From positions 1,849,732 to 1,913,731 of the forward strand of contig NC_016894.1 in the NCBI RefSeq assembly GCF_000247605.1: a stretch of 64,000 nt of DNA. Direction: 5' to 3'. Below are positions 43,901 through 53,759 of the stretch, piece by piece (within the stretch, counting starts at the first letter, position 1; each line of letters starts with the position of its first letter). Source of the DNA: Acetobacterium woodii DSM 1030. GTDB lineage: Bacteria; Bacillota; Clostridia; Eubacteriales; Eubacteriaceae. Both the position numbers and the translations under genes were made by a program. The notes beneath the pieces were generated by a model. The model did no database searches. It worked only from the letters and a program-made list of their open reading frames with translations, and was not told where the DNA came from.

Positions 43901-44890
43901 TTAGAGACCATTAACAATATTAATGGGGCGTTCGCCATTTGCAAACGCTAAAAAATTTGACCAAACCGTTTTGTGCATTTTTTCAAACGCCTGTTTCGTT
44001 GTGCCCGCAATGTGTGGGGTGAAAAGGAGTTTGAACTGGCAGTCCTCAGGCAGGTGAAGGAGCGGATTATCAAAGGTAACGGGTTCGGGATACATTGTGT
44101 CAAGACCGGCACCAGCAAGTTTTCCATCAACTAGCGCAGAGACCAGATCCTCTTGAACAATCAGTTCACCTCTGGCAGTATTAATCAGCAAGGTGGTTGG
44201 TTTCATCAAAGAGAAGCGATCTTTATTAAATAAACCAGTTGTTTCAGCAGTTACCGGCAAATGGAGGCTGATAATGTCACATTGTTGACAAAGCGCATCC
44301 AAAGGCTTGTAGGTCAGTTCTAATTGATTTTCAGCTTGCGTTTTTCGGGAGCGGCTAAAATAACTGAGCTTTGAACCAAATGATTTTAGGCGTTTGGCAG
44401 TTTCTAGGGCGATGGAACCCATGCCGACGAGACCAATATGACAAGAACCCAGTTCAGGAATACCATTTAAAATAAATTGTCCTTTAGCTTGGATTTGCAA
44501 ACCGTTTCGGACCATTTGGTCGCCTTCCAAAATCCGTCGTTGCAGACCCAGCATTAGCAAGATAGTATGTTCGGCAACGGCAGCGGAGTTTGCTGCGGTA
44601 TTGTTGCAGACATAAATTCCTTTTTTCTTAGCGGTATCCCCATCAATTTTATTAAAACCGACGCCTTCGGAATGGATCAGTTTAAGGTTGGGTAAGTTAT
44701 CAATAAGGGTTTTGCTGACTTCGCGGACAGCGTCAGCGAAAATAAAATCGGCATCGTTAGCAGCGTCAATCACAGCATCATCGCTATTTAAATGTTCGCC
44801 ATAAATAAGTTCCCAGTCTCCCGGGAGAACGGATAAATCAGAAAATTTTTCGATGCGTTTTTGTGATGTTAAAATTAGGACCTTTTTCAT
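43901..44890 (-). CDS. D-2-hydroxyacid dehydrogenase, NAD-dependent
   Basis: 329 residues. The Rossmann motif is GLVGMGSIALETAKRL; the catalytic Arg is in INTARGELIVQ, the Glu region in LDTMYPEPVTFDN and the His in LFTPHIAGTTKQA. The family covers phosphoglycerate, glycerate and lactate dehydrogenases; no ACT domain is present, so serine-pathway SerA is unlikely. The substrate cannot be fixed from sequence. GGAGG-like site before the ATG; single gene. Confidence 0.9.
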   Translation of the reverse strand: MKKVLILTSQKRIEKFSDLSVLPGDWELIYGEHLNSDDAVIDAANDADFIFADAVREVSKTLIDNLPNLKLIHSEGVGFNKIDGDTAKKKGIYVCNNTAANSAAVAEHTILLMLGLQRRILEGDQMVRNGLQIQAKGQFILNGIPELGSCHIGLVGMGSIALETAKRLKSFGSKLSYFSRSRKTQAENQLELTYKPLDALCQQCDIISLHLPVTAETTGLFNKDRFSLMKPTTLLINTARGELIVQEDLVSALVDGKLAGAGLDTMYPEPVTFDNPLLHLPEDCQFKLLFTPHIAGTTKQAFEKMHKTVWSNFLAFANGERPINIVNGL

Positions 44891-45200
44891 AGGGGAACCT
44901 CCATAATGTTGATACGTTTCATTATATAATGGCGGCGGATCAAGTACAACCGGATTTATTGTGATTATTGAGTCACAAAAGGTAACAAAATCAGGTGACC
45001 ATCCTAAAAAATGGTGAAATTATTTTAAAATGAAATATTAAAATAACAGAATATTCGTGAAGTTAAAGAAAATCAAGAAAAAAGCAAATGGGTATGGTAT
45101 AATTTAAATACAATAGCCGTAGGCGGAAGCAATCTGATTCCAATTCGGGGACGAGAATGATCGTGCCAGACTGTTGTGGTCGTAAAGAACAGGAGAATAT
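44891..45200. other. Intergenic region with promoter and structured leader
   Basis: Near 45097 a TATAAT box stands about 100 nt before the next start. The leader between is richer in G+C than its surroundings and can fold locally (GGAA-GCAATCTGA-TTCC at about 45125-45141). No known riboswitch motif was recognised. Confidence 0.35.
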
Positions 45201-46238
45201 ATGATTGAACTAGGAAAAGCAACGGTAAACCATAAAACATTTGGTAAGGGAAGCATTAAAAAAGTCGAAAATGGCCTCGTTGTTATTTTATTTAAAGATG
45301 ATGATACCAATGAAATCAATGAAAAAAAGTTTGTCTATCCAGATGCGTTCAGAAATTTTCTGAAGATTAACGATCCAGCTATTGCAAAACAGGTTGACTC
45401 GTTGATAAAAATTAAAGACGTTGAAGAAGAAAAAAAGCAAAAACTGGAAGAGCAGGAAAAACGGGAAAAAAGAATCGCCCATTTGAAAGCACTGGAGGAA
45501 GCAAAGATTAAAAAGCCTGTTAAGTCAAAGGCAAATAAGGCAAATGTGCGAAAAAACATTGCGTTTAAACTAAACTTTTGTGATGGTGGGCAATCCTCCG
45601 ACCAGATTGGGTTTAATGGTATCTGTAGTGATGCACTTATAAAATATAATATTGAAAAAGAAAAACGGATCAGTTGTACGAATGATGAAGGTCAATGCTG
45701 TCAATATTTTAATGGGACGATAAATCGTGAGACATTGGATGATCGGGAAAAGATCGAAAATGACGTTTGTTATGAAAGTCAGTTATTGAAAAACTGGACG
45801 GTTTTGGCAGGAGAAGCCAGCGATGGAAAAACACGAAAGATTAAGAGTGCACGGCGTAATAGTCTGGCCGTACTTACGACACGGTTGCCGAGCACAAAAG
45901 AAGCGGAGCGCATTATTTTTGGCGTGTTTTTAATTGATGAGGTTTTTGAAGGGAATGATAAAGAGTCCGGTTATGTCACGGCACAATTGTCATCAAAAAT
46001 GATCCTGAATCTTGAGGAAGCTAAAAAAATGAATTTCTGGAAATACTATGCGAATGCAGATGGTAAAGTGGTGGCAAAATGGGGTTCCGGTTTATTTCGC
46101 TACATGGATGAGTCTAAAGCCATTGCGCTTTTAAAAGATCTCGAGATTGTCCTGCAAAACACCCCGGATGCACAATTAGCAAAAGATCTTTTGGAAACAT
46201 ATTGTAAAAACAATTTAATTAATTTGAGTGCAATATAA
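45201..46238 (+). CDS. Hypothetical protein with N-terminal SH3/Tudor-like domain and coiled coil
   Basis: 345 residues. Residues 1-50 (VNHKTFGKGSIKKVENGLVV) resemble the small Tudor/SH3-like domain found at the C-terminus of UvrD/PcrA helicases. A charged coiled coil follows at about 70-115 (IKDVEEEKKQKLEEQEKREK), with a Lys/Ala-rich stretch. The C-terminal domain contains six cysteines in FCDGG, GICSD, RISCTNDEGQCCQYF and NDVCYESQLL. It may bind metal. I do not recognise a named family; related uncharacterised proteins occur in Clostridia. AGGAG site before the ATG. Confidence 0.65.
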   Translation: MIELGKATVNHKTFGKGSIKKVENGLVVILFKDDDTNEINEKKFVYPDAFRNFLKINDPAIAKQVDSLIKIKDVEEEKKQKLEEQEKREKRIAHLKALEEAKIKKPVKSKANKANVRKNIAFKLNFCDGGQSSDQIGFNGICSDALIKYNIEKEKRISCTNDEGQCCQYFNGTINRETLDDREKIENDVCYESQLLKNWTVLAGEASDGKTRKIKSARRNSLAVLTTRLPSTKEAERIIFGVFLIDEVFEGNDKESGYVTAQLSSKMILNLEEAKKMNFWKYYANADGKVVAKWGSGLFRYMDESKAIALLKDLEIVLQNTPDAQLAKDLLETYCKNNLINLSAI

Positions 46239-46589
46239 AAAATAAAAAGGGTAGGAATACGTTTTGTTTGTTGCTTCAGCCAGATATTAAATAATAGACT
46301 GCTGAGTAATTTAAATGCTTAATTTGATAAGATTTATGAATTGTGGATAACACCGACAATTAAATTCGGTTTTATCGACTTTATCTGGGTATAAATATTA
46401 ATATAAAGTTGTGAAAGTAGCCATATGTATTATATTCTATTTTGTTAATATCTGCTTGCTATCGCGGAATTTACGGTATTTTGGATAATCATTGAGATTA
46501 CGTTGTTTGGAATGATGCGGTTAAAACAATAGACAAATCAATTAGATTAATTTAAAATAATGATATTCAAAGAAACAAGAGGATCGATC
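46239..46589. other. AT-rich intergenic region, nothing recognised
   Basis: About 350 nt without an open frame, repeat or clear hairpin. A promoter for the diguanylate cyclase presumably lies here, but no convincing -35/-10 pair stands out. Confidence 0.3.
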
Positions 46590-48215
46590 ATGTCAAGTGA
46601 AAACGCAAAAGCACTATTAAAATATGTTAAAGCTGTTTTAATAAATGAAAATCTGGAAGATGATATCCCGGAGCTTTTTAATCATGATGATGATTTTGAC
46701 GAACTGAACGAAATAATGCTGGCGATTCGAAATTTTTCGCTGGCATTAGCCAAAGGAGATCTATCTGAAGATGTTCAGGGTAACGGCATTATTTTGAAAT
46801 CGCTGGAAACATTTCAGCAGCGATTTAAAGCTTTAGAAATAAACGCATATGATAGAGTTCCGCGGAATTTTTTTACTGGCACTGAGACGGTCTTTGATCT
46901 TAATAATATTTTTGATAGTATGAGCAAACAGATTGAATACTCAACGGTAATAATAAATGAAGTGTATAGAAATTTTGAGATGATTTTTTGTAATATTCCC
47001 GATCCGGCACTTGTTATCAGTATGGATGAAAAGAAAGTTGTCGCCAGCAATCAGATGTTTTTAGAAATGTCTGGTTTAACTGAAAAAGAAGTCATCAATG
47101 AAGTCAGCAGTAATCTTCAATTGGAAATAATTGATGAACGATTTATGAAGAAACATAAAAATTTTGACCCTCAGCTTTTTTATAATAATATTGAAACAGT
47201 TTATCGAAATAAACAAGATAAAATTCTTTTCTGGAATGCATCATTAAAGGTAATTAGCATTGATGGAATAAATTATTTGCTAATGGTCATTAGAGATGTT
47301 ACTGATGTTAAAAAATTGGAACAGAAACTTATCGAAAGTGAAAGCAGATATCGTTTATTAGTCGATAATGCCAGCGACATTATATCTACGGTAAATTTAG
47401 AAGGGGATTTTACCTATATTAGTCCATCGGTAGAAAAAATTACCGGTTATACGGTTGAGGAAGTGAAAAATAAATATTTGGAAATTAATTATTTTTCACC
47501 CAAGATGCTAAAAAAAATGGAAAAAATATTAAAATGCGCGAATGAACAGATAATGAGTGATCAGTATTTTGAGCCAATCCACTTAGAGGAACTTCAATAT
47601 CGCAAGGATGGGAGTGTATTTTGGTCTGATACAATTTTATCAGGAATTTATGACGATGAAAATCAATTAAAAGGCCTAATGGGCGTGACGCGAGATATTA
47701 CAGAAAAAGTAAAACTTCAAGACGAAATCATCAAACTTTCAGAAACCGATAAGTTGACACAGCTTTACAATCGATTAAAACTCGATGATGTGCTTGATTC
47801 AGAATTTATTCGCGCCAAGCAAAATAGGGGAAAATTTGCTGTTATTCTGCTGGATATTGATTATTTTAAAGAAACTAATGATAAATATGGGCATCAAGTT
47901 GGGGATAAGGTATTAATTGAATTGGCAAAACTATTCAGAGCGAGTATCCGGGCTACCGATAGTGTTGGCCGATGGGGCGGAGAAGAATTTGTTTTCATTT
48001 TACCAGATACAGATAAAGCTGGAGCAATGCAATTAGCGGAAAAAATCAGAATCCGCATCAGAGAAAAAATTTTTATAAAACAGATACGGATGACAGGAAG
48101 TTTGGGTGTTGCTGTTTATCATGGCGATTCTTCCGTAAATGTTATGATGTCGCGGGCAGACAAGGCGATGTATGTGGCCAAAAAAAAGGGGCGCGATCAG
48201 GTTCAGTTCATTTAA
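46590..48215 (+). CDS. PAS-PAS-GGDEF diguanylate cyclase
   Basis: 541 residues from the ATG at 46590, which has AGAGGA 6 nt upstream. A helical N-terminal part (about 1-125) is followed by two PAS domains at about 135-245 (IFCNIPDPALVISMDEKKVV) and 255-370 (LLVDNASDIISTVNLEGDF, DGSVFWSDTILSG, TRDITEKVK). The GGDEF domain lies at about 380-540 with an intact active site (GRWGGEEFVFILPD) and the nucleotide loop YNRLKLDD. It makes cyclic di-GMP. An upstream RxxD inhibitory site is not obvious (RASIRATDSVGRWGG). No EAL domain and no membrane segment, so it is a soluble sensor enzyme. Confidence 0.93.
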   Translation: MSSENAKALLKYVKAVLINENLEDDIPELFNHDDDFDELNEIMLAIRNFSLALAKGDLSEDVQGNGIILKSLETFQQRFKALEINAYDRVPRNFFTGTETVFDLNNIFDSMSKQIEYSTVIINEVYRNFEMIFCNIPDPALVISMDEKKVVASNQMFLEMSGLTEKEVINEVSSNLQLEIIDERFMKKHKNFDPQLFYNNIETVYRNKQDKILFWNASLKVISIDGINYLLMVIRDVTDVKKLEQKLIESESRYRLLVDNASDIISTVNLEGDFTYISPSVEKITGYTVEEVKNKYLEINYFSPKMLKKMEKILKCANEQIMSDQYFEPIHLEELQYRKDGSVFWSDTILSGIYDDENQLKGLMGVTRDITEKVKLQDEIIKLSETDKLTQLYNRLKLDDVLDSEFIRAKQNRGKFAVILLDIDYFKETNDKYGHQVGDKVLIELAKLFRASIRATDSVGRWGGEEFVFILPDTDKAGAMQLAEKIRIRIREKIFIKQIRMTGSLGVAVYHGDSSVNVMMSRADKAMYVAKKKGRDQVQFI

Positions 48216-48231
48216 GTGCCCAAAAAAGAGC

Positions 48232-48268
48232 CTTCCAGTGGTTACAAACCAGTGGAAGACTTTTTTTT
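48232..48268. terminator. Terminator of the diguanylate cyclase gene
   Basis: CTTCCAGTGGTT and AACCAGTGGAAG pair with one mismatch around a short loop; T8 follows. Confidence 0.85.
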
Positions 48269-48270
48269 AA

Positions 48271-49215
48271 TTAGCTGTCTGAACTTACTGAACCCAGACT
48301 GGCGAAGTTATTTGGTCGGGTAATGGAAGTACCAGTCATGGTAAATAAACCAGCGTTGTCATAAACATAAACGTGAACATCGTAATTGCTCAATTCATTG
48401 TTATGGTCACTATAAGGAATATAACAACTGGCAACATTACCTTCGACGGTTCCTTCATACCAGATGAGATCATCTTGGCCGTCTTTTTCTGTCCATGTCG
48501 GAAAGTAAACATGCCCAACGCCGCTTAAGTCGTCGGCAACCACGGCCGTAACGTGGAGTCCTTTACCTTCGTAATCAGTAACCAGGACATCAGATAGTGT
48601 TGGCGGTGTTGTATCCGAGGCCGCATCAATATAATCACCGATATAGATATAACCCTGAAAATCGCCAACTGAAGTGGCATCTTCATTTCCGATTGTATAG
48701 GTATAGTTTTGAAAGTAGATTCCACTATAAGTCGATTCTGAAAGGGTGACGGTGTCGCCATTGATGGCTTCGACGATTGCAACATGCCCGTCAGAACTGC
48801 CGCCCCAGCAGATTACGGCACCCAGTTTAGGTGTTGATCCATAGGGATAATAGCCATTGCTTAAATTATAATCCCACCAGGAATTAGCATTGCCTGAACA
48901 CAGATTTGGTTTTGTTCCTAATATTTCATAGGCCCGCCCCCAGGCGTAAGCGGTACAGTTTGGCATTCCATATCCGCCAAGAGCATAAACGTTATTGGCA
49001 TAAAAATAAGGATTATCAGAACTTGGTGCTGTCATTCGAGCTGAATACATATTGGGTAGCGATATCGCTGATTCCGCCTGAGCAGTCTCGACAGCTTGGG
49101 CAATATGGGTTATATCCACTGGTGCTGCTTCTGCCTTGACGACATTTTGTGTCATTCCGATCGAAAAAACAAAAGCAAGGCTGATACACGCGATTTTTAT
49201 TAAATCTTTTTTCAT
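48271..49215 (-). CDS. Secreted CHAP-domain protein (peptidoglycan amidase) with Bsp-like C-terminal domain
   Basis: 314 residues. The Sec signal peptide (MKKDLIKIACISLAFVFSIG) probably ends near VKAEAA. The CHAP amidase/endopeptidase domain is at about 70-195 with the nucleophile in MPNCTAYAWGRAYE, the His in GHVAIVEAI and the late TLSESTYSG block. The C-terminal domain (about 205-300, TPPTLSDVLVTDYEGKGLHV) resembles the GBS Bsp-like repeat. Likely an extracellular cell-wall hydrolase. The gene faces the diguanylate cyclase across a shared terminator. Confidence 0.87.
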   Translation of the reverse strand: MKKDLIKIACISLAFVFSIGMTQNVVKAEAAPVDITHIAQAVETAQAESAISLPNMYSARMTAPSSDNPYFYANNVYALGGYGMPNCTAYAWGRAYEILGTKPNLCSGNANSWWDYNLSNGYYPYGSTPKLGAVICWGGSSDGHVAIVEAINGDTVTLSESTYSGIYFQNYTYTIGNEDATSVGDFQGYIYIGDYIDAASDTTPPTLSDVLVTDYEGKGLHVTAVVADDLSGVGHVYFPTWTEKDGQDDLIWYEGTVEGNVASCYIPYSDHNNELSNYDVHVYVYDNAGLFTMTGTSITRPNNFASLGSVSSDS

Positions 49216-50020
49216 TTGACCTCCGTTATTTATTCAAAATAGCAGCTACAATATTGATAATAACGTTAATAGCTTACTATTTGTTGCAGCTTGTTTACAA
49301 GTTAGCAATACGAATAATACAATAAGTGCTAAAAATTGGCAAGCATGATGTTAAATGTATTTAAGAATGTCAAAATGGCGCTCAGTATTGAGTAGCGTAG
49401 AAATATTTAGAAATGGCATAATAAGTTAGAAAAACACCGCTGAGCAAAAGAAAATTGTATAAATCGGATGGAATGAACCATTTTGATGGGTTAATCTGAG
49501 TTTAAGTTAATGTGAATTAAGTTAATAATCGATGAAAGTAATAGATATTAATTCGTTATGATGACGTTTGCTTTTTCAATTAAGGCCATTAATTTATCAA
49601 TCAATGTTTTTGAAAAAAACATATCTAAAGAAAAGTTGTTTATAACGCTAATATAAATGACTAATAAAGATAATTAGGTGTATCAATATGTATTAAAATT
49701 GATTAAAAATAAAATTATAAATTTAGTAGACTGACGGGTACAAGCGATTGATTTGTCTTAAAAGCTAATTTGAAATGTATTTATCAGAATTGGATGAAGG
49801 ATAAAATCAGAAATATTTGCGAAAAAAATCATATGAAGCTATAATTGAATAGAATCTCAAAAAAGCGATTGAGTAATCTGTAAAGAATGTTTTTACAAGC
49901 GAATCAGTGATCAAGGACTTCACGTGGGATAGAATTAAGGGTATAATACTTAAATTAAGAGGCGAAGCGGATAAGAACGAGACGGACTTAGCTAAATTGG
50001 TTGAAAACGAAAGGAATTGA
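49216..50020. other. Long AT-rich intergenic region upstream of rsmA
   Basis: About 800 nt with no credible open frame. The only recognisable signal is near the right end: TTCACG (49919-49924), 17-bp spacer, TATAAT (49942-49947), a plausible rsmA promoter. The usual neighbours of rsmA (tatD, rnmV) are missing, so an old rearrangement or a decayed gene is possible, but no remnant was recognised. Confidence 0.4.
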
Positions 50021-50911
50021 ATGAATAAACTAACATCACCTCGAGTCATTGAAACACTATTAAAGAAATATGATCTTCATTTCAATAAACGATTTGGTCA
50101 AAATTTCCTCACTGATGAGAATATTGTCCAAAAAATAGTCAGAGCTGCGGATATTGGCGAAGCAGATCTGGTATTGGAAATCGGTCCTGGGATCGGGACT
50201 ATGACCCAAGCGCTCAGCGAATCTGCCGGTAAAATAGTCACGGTCGAAATTGATAAAAAATTGATACCGGTTCTTCACGAGACCCTAAATGATTGTGATA
50301 ACGTTACAATTGTTCAAGGCGATATTCTGAAAACAAATGTCAAAGAAATATTGGGGGAAGACTTGTTAACCATGCCCCTTAAAATTGTGGCAAATTTACC
50401 TTATTACATTACCACGCCGATTATTATGGGGTTTTTGGAATCAGATTTGCCAATTGAAAGCATGACTTTTTTAATCCAAAAAGAGGTTGGGGAGCGTTTA
50501 TGCGGAGTTCCAAGTACGAAGTCATATGGTTCACTGAGTATTGTCGCTCAATTTTATGCAGATATTTCCATTGATTTCGAGGTCCCGGCCCATGTATTTA
50601 TGCCTAAACCCAAGGTTGATTCAATCGTTGTCACGTTAAAAAAATTGACAAAACCTAAAATCGTACTGGAAAATAAAGATTTGTTTTTAGCAGTTGTCAA
50701 AGCCAGTTTTTTGAATCGAAGAAAAACGTTGATTAATGGTCTGACAATGAATACCCCGTTTGATAAGGAAGTGTTATTAGAAGTTCTGGAGGCCTGCGAA
50801 ATATCACCTGGGATACGCGGTGAAGCCTTAACGGGAGCGGATTTTGGCAGAATCGCTAATGCGTTGAGTCAACGAGTCGATCAGAGCGTGAGATCGACCG
50901 ATAATTATTAA
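50021..50911 (+). CDS. rsmA: 16S rRNA dimethyladenosine transferase RsmA (KsgA)
   Basis: Dimethylates A1518 and A1519 in the 3'-terminal hairpin of 16S rRNA with S-adenosylmethionine, a late step of 30S assembly. 296 residues, normal length. N-terminal signature FNKRFGQNFLTDENIVQKIV; SAM motif I VLEIGPGIGTMTQAL; catalytic motif IV NLPYYITTPIIM; C-terminal SFLNRRKTLINGL. ATG after AAAGGAA. Its loss gives kasugamycin resistance in other bacteria. Confidence 0.97.
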   Translation: MNKLTSPRVIETLLKKYDLHFNKRFGQNFLTDENIVQKIVRAADIGEADLVLEIGPGIGTMTQALSESAGKIVTVEIDKKLIPVLHETLNDCDNVTIVQGDILKTNVKEILGEDLLTMPLKIVANLPYYITTPIIMGFLESDLPIESMTFLIQKEVGERLCGVPSTKSYGSLSIVAQFYADISIDFEVPAHVFMPKPKVDSIVVTLKKLTKPKIVLENKDLFLAVVKASFLNRRKTLINGLTMNTPFDKEVLLEVLEACEISPGIRGEALTGADFGRIANALSQRVDQSVRSTDNY

Positions 50912-50946
50912 ACGTTGGTAGATCCCAGGATTAGATTAAAAATATT

Positions 50947-50993
50947 TTGCGAGAAACTGGGCCCAAAGCTCATGGCATTTTCGCAATTACCTA
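50947..50993 (+). repeat. Short palindromic element in the 5' leader of the ABC operon
   Basis: The outer TTGCGA-AAA / TTTTCGCAA stem encloses GGGC-CCAAA-GCTC (with wobble) and ends CAATTACCTA. Imperfect direct repeats AAATATTTTG and AAATAATTTTG flank it. Related to 31009 and 55641. It ends 28 nt before the ATG at 51022. Confidence 0.65.
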
Positions 50994-51021
50994 AATAATT
51001 TTGTTGGTTAAGGAGAAAAAA

Positions 51022-51996
51022 ATGATTGAGATCAATGATGTTACTTTTAAATACTCAAATACCAAAGGGATTTTCAATTTGAATTTAAAAATTGAAAAAG
51101 GAGAGGTATTTGGTTATGTAGGCCCAAATGAGTCAGGAAAAACGACCACCATTCGAATGCTCATGGGATTTATCCGAGCTGGCAAAGGAAGTGCAAAAAT
51201 TGACGGATTAAACTGTTTTTTTAAAGCGGCGGCAATCCAGCGATATCTGGGTTATGTGCCGGAAGATATCACTCTTTTTGAAAATATGCGGGTAAAAGAA
51301 TACCTCAATTTTGTTAATCAAATGCGCGGGTCTTATAGTAGCCAGGAGACGCGACTGCGAGATGAATTAATTGAACGATTTGAAGTTGAAACGCGAGGGA
51401 AAATTGAATCACTGTCAACCGGGATGAAAAAAAGACTGGCGATTGTAGCGGCGTTAATGCATGATCCGCAAACATTGGTATTAGATGAACCGACCAGTGG
51501 TTTAGACCCGCTGATGCAGTCTCGATTGTTAGATCTTATTGTTGAAGAAAAACGTCGCGGAAAAACGGTTTTACTTTCAACGCATCGGTTTGAAGAAGTC
51601 GAACGAACTTGCGATCGGGTAGGGGTATTGAAAGAAGGACACCTCGTCGAAGATTTGGATATAGTTAGTCTTCGCGCCGAAGAAACGAAAGCATATTTGG
51701 TTAAATTTGCAGCGCCTCCCAATTTGGAACAAATAAAAAAATATGGTTTTGAATATCAACAGTTTTCACAGAGTGATTTTGAAATCTTTTCTTCCGGTGA
51801 TCGGATTGATGTATTAATGAAAGTGTTGTCGCATGAAAAAGTACTGGTATTCAATTCTAAAAATCAATCGCTCGAAGAAATCTTTCAAAAGCATTATCGG
51901 AAAGAAATAAATCATATCCCAACCAAAAAAGAAGCAATGAGTAATTTTTTAAACGGCAGAAAGAAAAAAACAGATAAGGAGATAAAAAAAATATGA
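51022..51996 (+). CDS. ABC transporter ATP-binding protein
   Basis: 324 residues from the ATG at 51022 with AAGGAG upstream; an in-frame TTG at 51001 lies before that site. Walker A GYVGPNESGKTTTIRM, signature SLSTGMKKRLAIV, Walker B LVLDEPTSGLDP, H-loop LLSTHRFEEV. The Walker A has Glu-Ser instead of the usual Gly-x-Gly (NESGKT). A C-terminal extension of about 100 residues follows, as in NatA/BcrA-type exporters. It overlaps the permease gene by four bases. Confidence 0.9.
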   Translation: MIEINDVTFKYSNTKGIFNLNLKIEKGEVFGYVGPNESGKTTTIRMLMGFIRAGKGSAKIDGLNCFFKAAAIQRYLGYVPEDITLFENMRVKEYLNFVNQMRGSYSSQETRLRDELIERFEVETRGKIESLSTGMKKRLAIVAALMHDPQTLVLDEPTSGLDPLMQSRLLDLIVEEKRRGKTVLLSTHRFEEVERTCDRVGVLKEGHLVEDLDIVSLRAEETKAYLVKFAAPPNLEQIKKYGFEYQQFSQSDFEIFSSGDRIDVLMKVLSHEKVLVFNSKNQSLEEIFQKHYRKEINHIPTKKEAMSNFLNGRKKKTDKEIKKI

Positions 51997-52793
51997 GTAT
52001 TCCATTATTTTTGAAGAATATTAAAAATAATACCCTATTGTTGCTTGTTTTTATGGGATTGATGTCAATTTATCTTGCTGTTATAATTTATATGTACAAC
52101 CCTAATGGGATTGGCGCATTCGTCGATATGTTATCCATTTTACCAGTTACTTTGGTAAACGCAATGGGCTTTGCGACAATCGACAGTGGTCTGACAGGAT
52201 TTGTTGCGAGTATGTTTTATGGTTTTCTGATTTATCTTTTTCCGATGGTTTATTGCATTATTTTGGCCAATCGGCTGGTTGCGAAAATGGTGTATGAAGG
52301 AACGATGATCAATATATTAGGGACACCAAACAGTCGGGTTAAAATTATCATTACTCAAGGGGTCTATTTGCTGAGCTCCATCGCGGTTTTATTTGCAGTA
52401 TTGTTTCTGGTGGGATATGGAATGAGCGAGCAATTTTTTCCGGGGTTGCTTGATGTGAAAATATTTATGAAACTGAATCTTGGAGCTTGTTTGATGACGA
52501 TGACCATTGGTATGTTTTGTTTTTTCTTTTCCTGTTTATTTAATAGTACTAAACCATCACTTTTTTTTGGCGCAATGATTCCGATTATTTTCTTTATTTT
52601 TAATACTTTAAGCAAATTATCGGAAAAGACTGTTTTTTTAGGCAAATTCTCGCTTTACAATGTTTTTGACGGGCTTGCCATTGTTAATGGGGAAAGCAGT
52701 ATCATGTTAGTGAGTGGCGGATTTATTTTTTTCATTTTATTTTTATTTTTAGTATCGGTTGGCGTGTTTAGTTTGAAACGTTTGCCGGCATAA
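51993..52793 (+). CDS. ABC-2 type transporter permease
   Basis: 266 residues with six hydrophobic segments (first at about 14-34, last at about 240-260) and a PNSRVKIIITQGVYLL-type cytoplasmic loop between TM2 and TM3, as in ABC-2 permeases. Start overlaps the ATPase stop (ATGA), so the pair is translationally coupled and forms one exporter. The substrate is unknown; the family includes bacitracin- and sodium-export proteins. Confidence 0.83.
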   Translation: MSIPLFLKNIKNNTLLLLVFMGLMSIYLAVIIYMYNPNGIGAFVDMLSILPVTLVNAMGFATIDSGLTGFVASMFYGFLIYLFPMVYCIILANRLVAKMVYEGTMINILGTPNSRVKIIITQGVYLLSSIAVLFAVLFLVGYGMSEQFFPGLLDVKIFMKLNLGACLMTMTIGMFCFFFSCLFNSTKPSLFFGAMIPIIFFIFNTLSKLSEKTVFLGKFSLYNVFDGLAIVNGESSIMLVSGGFIFFILFLFLVSVGVFSLKRLPA

Positions 52794-52820
52794 CTCGTTT
52801 AATGGCATGTTTATCGGATA

Positions 52821-52863
52821 AAAAAAGCCAGCACGGTTACCAAAAATTGTGCTGGCTTTTTTT
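52821..52863. terminator. Bidirectional terminator
   Basis: AAAAAAGCCAGCAC and GTGCTGGCTTTTTT form a long perfect stem around a 14-nt loop, between the convergent ABC permease and FAH genes. Confidence 0.92.
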
Positions 52864-52865
52864 AT

Positions 52866-53759
52866 TTATTCGATCGTATTTCTTAGGATTCCAATTTTTT
52901 CAATTTCAGCTTCGATCACATCACCATGTTTTAAAAATTGGGGTGGATCTAGCGCAAATCCAACTCCGGCGGGCGTTCCAGTCAAAATAATGTCGCCCGG
53001 TAGAAGGGTCATGCCCTGAGATAAGTCGGCGATAATGGCAGGAATGTCAAAAATCATCCGGCTAGTATGGGAATGTTGCCGTTCCTCGCCGTTAACCCGG
53101 CAGGTAATTGCAAGGTCAAAGGGAAGCCTTAAATCATTTTTATGGAGGATTCGGGGTCCAAGCGGACAAAAAGTATCAAGACTTTTACCTTTATACCATT
53201 GTGAATGCTTTTTTTGCAGATCTCTAGCCGTGATATCATTGGCGATTGTATAGCCGAAAATATAATCTTCAGCATTTTCTTTAGCAATATCAGTGCCCTC
53301 TTTTCCGATTATAATAGCCAGTTCAGCTTCATAGTCAATTTGTTTCGTCGCTTTGGCATGAGATAAAATAACCGTATCGGGGCCGGTAATCGAAGTTGGC
53401 AGTTTGGAGAAATAAATCGGGTTTTCGGGAATATTACCCATTGACGGAATATTTTTTATTTCTTGGGCATGATCAGCATAGTTTTTTCCCAGACAGAAAA
53501 CATTTCTTGGTGGCTTGGGAATTGGCGCCAACAGTTTAACTAAATTTAAATGAATGCCTAAATTTGAATGTTCGGTCATGACTTTTTTGATCGCTAATAA
53601 AAGATCATCAGTGGCCATGGGGATAAAGTCGATCAGACGTTCGGGAAATTTTAGACCCATCAGTTTTCCAATCGTAGTGATCGGTAAAACTTTATTTTCA
53701 TCGGCGGTCAGAATGCCACCTTCACTAAAGGCGTTATATTGATAGGTTACAAAATACAT
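52866..53759 (-). CDS. Fumarylacetoacetate hydrolase family protein
   Basis: 297 residues from the ATG at 53759 (MYFVTYQYNAFSEGG), which has GAGGA 8 nt upstream; the longer open frame starts inside the leader. Metal and catalytic blocks: NVFCLGKNYADHAQEI, DYEAELAIIIGKEG, GYTIANDITARDLQ and ILTGTPAGVGFALDPP. The family includes acylpyruvases, oxaloacetate tautomerases and 2-hydroxyhepta-2,4-diene-dioate isomerases. In an organism handling aromatics, ring-cleavage chemistry is not expected, so oxaloacetate tautomerase or acylpyruvase activity is a fair guess. Confidence 0.88.
   Translation of the reverse strand: MYFVTYQYNAFSEGGILTADENKVLPITTIGKLMGLKFPERLIDFIPMATDDLLLAIKKVMTEHSNLGIHLNLVKLLAPIPKPPRNVFCLGKNYADHAQEIKNIPSMGNIPENPIYFSKLPTSITGPDTVILSHAKATKQIDYEAELAIIIGKEGTDIAKENAEDYIFGYTIANDITARDLQKKHSQWYKGKSLDTFCPLGPRILHKNDLRLPFDLAITCRVNGEERQHSHTSRMIFDIPAIIADLSQGMTLLPGDIILTGTPAGVGFALDPPQFLKHGDVIEAEIEKIGILRNTIE

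Noticed and set aside
49216-50020. CRISPR array, tRNA or rRNA in the long gap before rsmA
   Set aside because: No regularly spaced repeats, cloverleaf arms or rRNA-like sequence could be found.
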